From Thauera sp. (GTDB lineage Bacteria > Pseudomonadota > Gammaproteobacteria > Burkholderiales > Rhodocyclaceae): DNA of 10,713 nucleotides. The stretch lies in assembly GCA_003446655.1 (NCBI GenBank), contig DMCZ01000157.1, positions 12,165 to 22,877 on the forward strand. Reading direction: 5' to 3'. The notes under the pieces were generated by a model, which was not told the origin of the DNA, ran no database searches, and saw only the letters and a program-made list of their open reading frames with translations. The translations under genes and the position numbers were made by a program. This document shows, piece after piece, positions 6,221-10,713 of this stretch (position 1 is the first letter of the stretch; the number at the start of each line of letters is the position of its first letter).

Positions 6221-7249
6221 GTGATCCGCATCGAAAACCTGCACAAGACCTACCGTGCCGCCGACGGGCGCGAGGTGGCGGCGCTCGCCGACATCGAGCT
6301 CGAGATCGGCGCCGGCGAGGTGTTCGGCATCATCGGCCGTTCGGGCGCCGGCAAGAGCACGCTGATCCGCACCCTGAACCTGCTTGAGCGCCCGAGCGCC
6401 GGGCGGGTACTGATCGACGGCGAGGACATCACCCAGCTCGACAGCGAGGGGCTGTACGCGCTTCGCCGGCGCGTAGGCATGATCTTCCAGCACTTCAACC
6501 TGCTCAACGCCAAGACGGTCGCCGACAACATCGACTGGCCGCTGAAGGCGACCGGGCACAGCAACGCCGCCGAGCGCGCGGCGCGGGTGAAGGAATTGCT
6601 GGCGCTGGTCGGCCTGTCCGAGCACGGCCACAAGTACCCGGCGCAACTGTCGGGCGGGCAGAAGCAGCGCGTGGGCATCGCGCGCGCGCTCGCCAACCGG
6701 CCGCAGATCCTGCTGTGCGACGAGGCGACCTCGGCGCTGGACCCCGAGACCACCCAGTCCATCCTGCGCCTGCTGCTCGACATCAACCGCCAACTCGGCC
6801 TCACCATCGTGCTGATCACCCACGAGATGCAGGTGATCCGCACGATCTGCGACCGCGTCGCGGTGATCGACGGCGGGCGCATCGTCGAATCGGGCAAGGT
6901 CGCCGACGTCTTCCTGCATCCGCAGCATCCGGTCACCCGCAGCATGGTCGCGCAGAGCGACGCGCTCGCTGCGGCGAGCTTCGACCCTGCCCACGCCTAC
7001 ATGAGCGACAAGCTGCGCGGCACGCTGGTGCGCCTGACCTACATCGGCGACGTGACCTACCAGCCCATCCTGAGCCGCATCATGGCCGGCGCCAAGGTGC
7101 AGATCACGATCCTGCAGGGCGAGGTCTCGAGCATCAAGGACGTGCCTTTCGGCCAGCTGCTGCTCGAACTCGAAGGCGGCGAGGAAGACATCCGCGAAGT
7201 GTTCGCCGAGCTCGACCGCCACCAGATCCACCACGAGGTGCTGCAGTAA
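6221..7249 (+). CDS. metN: Methionine ABC transporter, ATP-binding protein
   Basis: MetN is the cytoplasmic ATPase of the MetNIQ high-affinity importer for L- and D-methionine. The 342 residues match the E. coli length. Seen: Walker A GRSGAGKST (39-47), Q-loop Q90, signature LSGGQKQR (143-150), Walker B ILLCDEAT (163-170), D-loop SALD and switch His201. The C-terminal segment from about 265 (GTLVRLTYIGD to the end) fits the NIL/ACT-like domain that binds cytoplasmic methionine and inhibits transport in E. coli MetN. The start is GTG at 6221, giving the family N-terminus (M)IRIENLHKTY; the frame is open far upstream but those codons are antisense to the PLP gene. The ribosome binding site is weak (CGGA, 8 bases away). 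The stop overlaps metI by one base (TAATG). Confidence 0.97.
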   Translation: MIRIENLHKTYRAADGREVAALADIELEIGAGEVFGIIGRSGAGKSTLIRTLNLLERPSAGRVLIDGEDITQLDSEGLYALRRRVGMIFQHFNLLNAKTVADNIDWPLKATGHSNAAERAARVKELLALVGLSEHGHKYPAQLSGGQKQRVGIARALANRPQILLCDEATSALDPETTQSILRLLLDINRQLGLTIVLITHEMQVIRTICDRVAVIDGGRIVESGKVADVFLHPQHPVTRSMVAQSDALAAASFDPAHAYMSDKLRGTLVRLTYIGDVTYQPILSRIMAGAKVQITILQGEVSSIKDVPFGQLLLELEGGEEDIREVFAELDRHQIHHEVLQ

Positions 7250-7908
7250 TGGACCTGTCCGTCATCGACTGGAGCGACATCTGGCTGGCGACCTGGGAGA
7301 CCCTGGTCATGACCGGGGTGTCGCTGTTCTTCACCATCCTGCTCGGCCTGCCGCTGGGCATCCTGCTGTTCGTCACCGCCAAGCGCCAGCTGCTCGAGCA
7401 GGGCTTCGTCTACACGGTGCTGTCCTTCGTGGTCAACGTGCTGCGCTCGGTGCCCTTCCTGATCCTGCTGATCGTGATGATCCCGGTCACGGTGATCCTG
7501 ATCGGCACCTCGCTCGGCGTCGAAGGCGCGATCCCGCCGCTGGTGGTGGGCACCGCGCCCTTCTTTGCACGCCTGGTCGAGAACGTGCTGCGCGAGGTCG
7601 ATCGCGGCGTGATCGAGGCCTGCCAGGCGATGGGCATCCGCACCTCGCGCATCATCTTCGGCGCGCTGCTGCCCGAGGCGCTGCCCGGGCTGATCGCCGC
7701 CGTCACCGTGACGGCGATCACCTTGATGTCCTATGCTGCGATGTCCGGCGTGATCGGCGGCGGCGGCCTCGGCGACCTCGCGATCCGTTTCGGCTATCAG
7801 CGCTTCCAGACCGAGGTGATGGTGATCACCGTCGCCCTGCTGGTCGTGCTCGTCCAGATCATCCAGTACTCGGGCGACCGCCTGGTGCTGTATTTCACCC
7901 GCAAGTGA
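7249..7908 (+). CDS. metI: Methionine ABC transporter, inner-membrane permease
   Basis: MetI is the membrane subunit; two copies pair with a MetN dimer to pass methionine delivered by MetQ. The 219 residues match the small permeases of this family, with five hydrophobic segments around 15-42, 53-90, 95-112, 143-170 and 188-208. Seen: the N-terminal W-x-T-L-x-M-T-G region (16-23), NVLRSVPFLILL (63-74), and the coupling-helix EAA loop EACQAMGIRTSRIIFGALLPEALPG (123-147), whose glycine and LP positions are canonical for contact with MetN. SGVIGGGGLGDLAIRFGYQRF (166-186) is characteristic of MetI. The ATG shares its A with the metN TAA, so translation is coupled. metQ follows after 23 bp. Confidence 0.97.
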   Translation: MDLSVIDWSDIWLATWETLVMTGVSLFFTILLGLPLGILLFVTAKRQLLEQGFVYTVLSFVVNVLRSVPFLILLIVMIPVTVILIGTSLGVEGAIPPLVVGTAPFFARLVENVLREVDRGVIEACQAMGIRTSRIIFGALLPEALPGLIAAVTVTAITLMSYAAMSGVIGGGGLGDLAIRFGYQRFQTEVMVITVALLVVLVQIIQYSGDRLVLYFTRK

Positions 7909-7916
7909 TCCCCACG

Positions 7917-7922
7917 AAGGAG
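7917..7922 (+). promoter_or_regulatory. Ribosome binding site of metQ
   Basis: AAGGAG lies 9 bases before the ATG at 7932. It is the strongest Shine-Dalgarno in the operon and fits the high expression expected of a binding protein. It favours this start over the in-frame GTG at 7905. Confidence 0.75.
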
Positions 7923-7931
7923 ACTTCAACG

Positions 7932-8732
7932 ATGTCGTTTACCCTGCGCAAACTCCTCGCTGCCGCCCTCGGTACGCTCACCCTGGCTGCCGGTTCCGCC
8001 GCGCTCGCCGCCGACCGTCTGGTCATCGCCGCCACCCCGGTGCCGCACGCCGAGATCCTCGAGTTCGTCAAGCCGATGCTGGCCAAGGAAGGCGTGGAGC
8101 TCGAGGTGAAGGTGTTCACCGACTACGTCCAGCCCTCGATGCAGACCAACGAGAAGCGCGTCGACGGCAACTTCTTCCTGCACCAGCCCTACCTCGACGA
8201 GTTCAAGAAGAAGCAGAAGAACGACATCCAGACCGTGGTCGCCAAGGTCCACGTCGAGCCGCTCGGCGCCTACTCGGCCAAGCACAAGGCGGCGGCCGAC
8301 ATCCCCGAGGGCGCGACCGTGGCGATTCCGAACGACCCGTCCAACTCCGGCCGCGCGCTGCTGCTGATGGCGAAGAACGGGCTGATCACGCTCAAGGACC
8401 TGAACAACATCTCGGCCACCCAGAAGGACATCGCCGACAACCCCAAGAAGCTCAAGATCCGCGAGCTCGAGGCCGCGACCCTGCCGCGCATCCTCAACCA
8501 GGTCGACCTGGCGGTGATCAACACCAACTACGCGATCGAGGCCAAGCTCAACCCGGTCAAGGACTCGCTCTTCATCGAGGACGCCAGCTCGCCCTACGCC
8601 AACCTGCTGGTGGCGCGCGAGGACAACGCCAACAGCCCGGCGATGAAGAAGCTCGCCGCCGCGCTGAACTCGCCCGAAGTCAAGCAGTTCCTCGCCGACA
8701 AGTACCAAGGCGCGGTGGTGCCGGCGTTCTGA
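7932..8732 (+). CDS. metQ: Methionine-binding periplasmic protein (NlpA/MetQ family)
   Basis: MetQ captures methionine in the periplasm and hands it to MetI. The 266 residues are typical. The signal peptide is basic (K7 region), then hydrophobic (8-22), ending in AALA, so signal peptidase I probably cuts after A26. No cysteine follows the hydrophobic core, so there is no lipobox: unlike the E. coli lipoprotein, this one looks soluble or non-lipidated. Seen family motifs: ATPVPHAEILEFVKP (34-48), DYVQP (64-68), FFLHQPYL (81-88), VHVEPLGAYS (106-115), AIPNDPSNSGRALLL (131-145), ENPKKL-like DNPKKLKIRELEAATLPR (169-186), VINTNYAIEA (195-204) and DSPYAN-like SSPYANLLVARE (219-230). It is last in metNIQ and followed by a strong terminator. 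Confidence 0.96.
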   Translation: MSFTLRKLLAAALGTLTLAAGSAALAADRLVIAATPVPHAEILEFVKPMLAKEGVELEVKVFTDYVQPSMQTNEKRVDGNFFLHQPYLDEFKKKQKNDIQTVVAKVHVEPLGAYSAKHKAAADIPEGATVAIPNDPSNSGRALLLMAKNGLITLKDLNNISATQKDIADNPKKLKIRELEAATLPRILNQVDLAVINTNYAIEAKLNPVKDSLFIEDASSPYANLLVAREDNANSPAMKKLAAALNSPEVKQFLADKYQGAVVPAF

Positions 8733-8777
8733 CGCCAGCTCGATATCGCGCCGCTTGACCGCGGCCTGCACGAAGCG

Positions 8778-8815
8778 AAGGCCTGCAGCCCGGTGTCCGG
8801 AGTGCAGGCCTTTTT
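8778..8815 (+). terminator. Rho-independent terminator after metQ
   Basis: AAGGCCTGCA (8778-8787) pairs perfectly with TGCAGGCCTT (8803-8812). Inside the 15-base loop CCGG/CCGG can pair further, and five T residues (8811-8815) overlap the end of the right arm. It ends metNIQ transcription before convergent ubiH. Read in the opposite direction there is no proper T-tract, so it looks one-way. Confidence 0.88.
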
Positions 8816-8843
8816 GCTCGTGTGCATGCCTGGTTGCGGCTGA

Positions 8844-10103
8844 TCAGGGCCAGGCACGGGCGCCGAAGAGCATCCGGCGCGCGACGAAATTGCGCAATGG
8901 CGGCAGCAGGTCGAGCGCAAACAGCGCCGCGCCGCGTGCGTGACGCAGCGGGGCGAAGTCGTTGCTGAACACCCGCACCAGGGTGTCGGTGAAGCGGATC
9001 GTGCCGAAGCGATCGAGGCCGCGGGCTCGCGCATAGGCGGCGAGGAGTGCCGGGCGGCCAGGGTCGAACTGCGGGGCGTGCTGCGTTCCGGCCTTCGTCG
9101 TCGTTACGCCCGCGGCGTGAGCCGATGGGGTCGCGGCCGTGACCGCGATCGATGCGTCGCGCTGTTTCAGCAAGGTGTCGGCGAGCGCCCACACGTCGCG
9201 CAGCGCGAGGTTGAAGCCCTGACCGGCGACAGGATGCAGCGTCTGCGCGGCGTTGCCGAGCCACACGGTGCGCGGCGCGATGGTCGAGCGCCGGTAGCGC
9301 AGGGCCAGCGGGTAGCGCAGGCGCGGCCCGACGCCGGTGAGCCGTGCTCGGCTCCCGATGTGGGCCTGCAGGCGGGCGAGGTAGGCGGCATCGTCGAGCG
9401 CGAGCAGTTCCTCGGTGGTTTCTGGGCGGGCAACATGCACAAGCGCATAACCGTCGCCTTTCGGCAGCAGCGCCACCGGGCCTTGCGCGGTGAAGCGCTC
9501 GAAGGCGGTGTGGCGATGCCCGCCGGCGACCTGCACGTCGGCGATCAGCGCATGCTGTTCATAGTCGTGCTCGATTACGTTGGCATCGCCCGCGCGCAGT
9601 CCGCCCTCGGCACACGCTGCCAGCCGTGCGCGCAGGCTGGCAGCGGGTTTGCAGGCTCCGCCCAGGCTGGCGATCACGTCGTCCTCGCCGGCCGCGAGGT
9701 TCGTCACCTCCGTCTCGTCCAGCACCGGAATACCGGCAGCGTCGACTGCGGCGCGCAGCGCGGCGGCGAGCGCACCCGCCGAGGTGACGTAGCCGAGCGC
9801 CGGCAGTTCGTGCTCGCTGGCGTCGATCAAGGTGCGGCCGAGCCCACCCTCGTGCGAGATGTGGATGTGCTGGATCGCGGTCGTCGGTAGTGCATCCCAC
9901 ACGCCGAGACGCTGCAAGGTAAGCCGGGTGCCGTGCGCGAGCGCGAGGTCGCGCGGGTCCCTCGTCACTGCTTCACGGGCGCGTGCGTCAGCGAGCACGA
10001 TGTCGAGCCCGGCGTCCTTGAGCGCGAGGGCAAGCGCGAGGCCGACTGGACCGGCGCCGACGATCAGCAGATCATGGACGCGGTCGCGCGTTTCGTCAGC
10101 CAT
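8844..10103 (-). CDS. ubiH: FAD-dependent ubiquinone-biosynthesis hydroxylase, UbiH type
   Basis: UbiH-type enzymes are FAD monooxygenases that hydroxylate the polyprenylated ring during ubiquinone synthesis (the C4 position for E. coli UbiH), associated with the inner membrane. Seen in the 419 residues: Rossmann FAD motif IVGAGPVGLALALAL (14-28), RDLALAHGTRLTLQRLGVW (51-69), YEQHALIADV (181-190), AFERFTAQGPVALLP (200-214), YPLAL (264-268) and WLGNAAQTLHPVAGQGFNLALRD (281-303), almost as in E. coli UbiH. Two oddities: the conserved ADG of the DG motif reads A-E-G (165-167, Glu166), and an Ala/Thr-rich stretch (about 316-345) is inserted after the GD-motif helix. The ATG overlaps pepP by 8 bases. 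The pepP-ubiH pairing as in E. coli supports UbiH, though UbiF/UbiI-type specificity cannot be excluded. Confidence 0.9.
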   Translation of the reverse strand: MADETRDRVHDLLIVGAGPVGLALALALKDAGLDIVLADARAREAVTRDPRDLALAHGTRLTLQRLGVWDALPTTAIQHIHISHEGGLGRTLIDASEHELPALGYVTSAGALAAALRAAVDAAGIPVLDETEVTNLAAGEDDVIASLGGACKPAASLRARLAACAEGGLRAGDANVIEHDYEQHALIADVQVAGGHRHTAFERFTAQGPVALLPKGDGYALVHVARPETTEELLALDDAAYLARLQAHIGSRARLTGVGPRLRYPLALRYRRSTIAPRTVWLGNAAQTLHPVAGQGFNLALRDVWALADTLLKQRDASIAVTAATPSAHAAGVTTTKAGTQHAPQFDPGRPALLAAYARARGLDRFGTIRFTDTLVRVFSNDFAPLRHARGAALFALDLLPPLRNFVARRMLFGARAWP

Positions 10104-10713
10104 GGCGTGCGTCCCGCATCAGGGCCTCGATGTCTGCGATCCCCTTGGGTGCGTCTTCGGTGATCAGTTCGCAGCCGCTCGCCGTGACCACTGCGTCGTC
10201 CTCGATGCGGATGCCGATGTTCCAGAAGGCCTCGGGGACGTCGTCGGCGGGGCGGATGTAACAGCCCGGCTCGATGGTCAGGACCATGCCTTCGACCAGC
10301 GGCCGCCACTCGCCGCCGAGCTTGTATTCGCCGGCGTCGTGCACGTCCATGCCCAGCCAGTGGCCGGTGCGGTGCATGTAGAAGCGGCGGTAGTCGCCGT
10401 TCTCGAGCACGCCGTCGAGGCTCCCCTTGATGAGGCCAAGGTCGAGCATGCCCTGGGCGAGCACCTTCACCGAGGCGTCGTGGGGCTGGTTCCAGTGCGC
10501 GCCGGGGCGAGTGGCCTCGCGCGCAGCGGCCTGTGCGGCAAGGACGATCTCGTACACCGCACGCTGCGGGCCGGAGAAGCGGCCGTTCACCGGAAAGGTC
10601 CGGGTGATGTCGGAGGCGTAGCCGTCGAGCTCGCAGCCGGCGTCGATCAGCAGCACGGCGCCGTCCTTCACGGGCTTGTCGTTGTCGACGTAGTGCAGTA
10701 CGCAGGCGGTGGG
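10096..10713 (-). CDS. pepP: Xaa-Pro aminopeptidase P, C-terminal part (runs off right edge)
   Basis: PepP is a cytoplasmic dimanganese enzyme that removes N-terminal residues preceding proline. The last 205 residues are visible; E. coli PepP has about 440, so the N-terminal creatinase-like domain and the first part of the pita-bread domain are missing. All five expected metal ligands are present in order: D24 in LLIDAG, D35 in ASDITRTFP, H118 in RTGHWLGMDVHD, E148 in LTIEPG and E171 in RIEDD (fragment numbering). The supporting histidines H114 and H125 are there too. The open frame extends past the edge, so the apparent GTG start at 10671 is internal. It overlaps the downstream ubiH start by 8 bases, suggesting coupled translation. 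Confidence 0.96.
   Translation of the reverse strand, partial: PTACVLHYVDNDKPVKDGAVLLIDAGCELDGYASDITRTFPVNGRFSGPQRAVYEIVLAAQAAAREATRPGAHWNQPHDASVKVLAQGMLDLGLIKGSLDGVLENGDYRRFYMHRTGHWLGMDVHDAGEYKLGGEWRPLVEGMVLTIEPGCYIRPADDVPEAFWNIGIRIEDDAVVTASGCELITEDAPKGIADIEALMRDARHG

Noticed and set aside
5954..7234. Upstream extension of the PLP enzyme frame across metN
   Set aside because: Antisense to metN. The ATG at 5953 has AAGGA 9 bases upstream and gives a family-length protein.
7905..7931. Earlier GTG start for metQ (9 extra residues)
   Set aside because: It would place a polar stretch before the signal peptide and overlap metI. AAGGAG is correctly spaced for the ATG at 7932.
7926..8771. Minus-strand open frame of 281 codons antisense to metQ
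   Set aside because: Gly/Val/Asp/Arg-rich shadow of metQ codons without any domain.
1..10713. Mobile element, CRISPR array, tRNA or rRNA
   Set aside because: No transposase or integrase motifs, no regularly spaced repeats, and no tRNA-like or rRNA-like sequence noticed on either strand.

Overview
The window is chromosomal housekeeping DNA from a GC-rich proteobacterium, most likely a betaproteobacterium of the Rhodocyclales type (Azoarcus/Thauera-like). That placement is inference. It rests on the strong G/C bias at third codon positions, a short 79-residue Fis encoded directly after dusB, and the gene order dusB-fis-purH-purD-hemF. I see no mobile element, CRISPR array, rRNA or tRNA. I found no undescribed system, and the points worth a second look are mostly small.

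Left part (1-4606, all minus strand, transcribed right to left): dusB (tRNA dihydrouridine synthase) overlaps fis (nucleoid protein) by 4 bp. A 115-bp gap leads to purH and a 34-bp gap to purD. The purD stop codon directly abuts the hemF start codon, and hemF runs off the left edge. purH and purD supply steps of de novo purine synthesis, and hemF is the oxygen-dependent coproporphyrinogen oxidase of haem synthesis. The layout looks like one transcript, dusB-fis-purH-purD-hemF, starting from a candidate promoter just upstream of dusB.

Middle part (4805-8732): a PLP-dependent enzyme of the cystathionine gamma-synthase/beta-lyase family (minus strand) is divergent from metN-metI-metQ (plus strand), a complete methionine ABC importer. 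The 267-bp divergent gap holds a good sigma70-like promoter for metN, a short palindrome touching its -35 box, and a hairpin resembling REP elements. The pairing suggests the PLP enzyme acts in sulfur amino-acid metabolism. A clear intrinsic terminator closes the metNIQ unit.

Right part (8844-10713, minus strand): pepP (proline aminopeptidase, truncated by the right edge) overlaps ubiH (ubiquinone hydroxylase) by 8 bp, the same neighbourhood as pepP-ubiH in E. coli. ubiH converges on metQ. The longest stretch without a gene is 267 bp.
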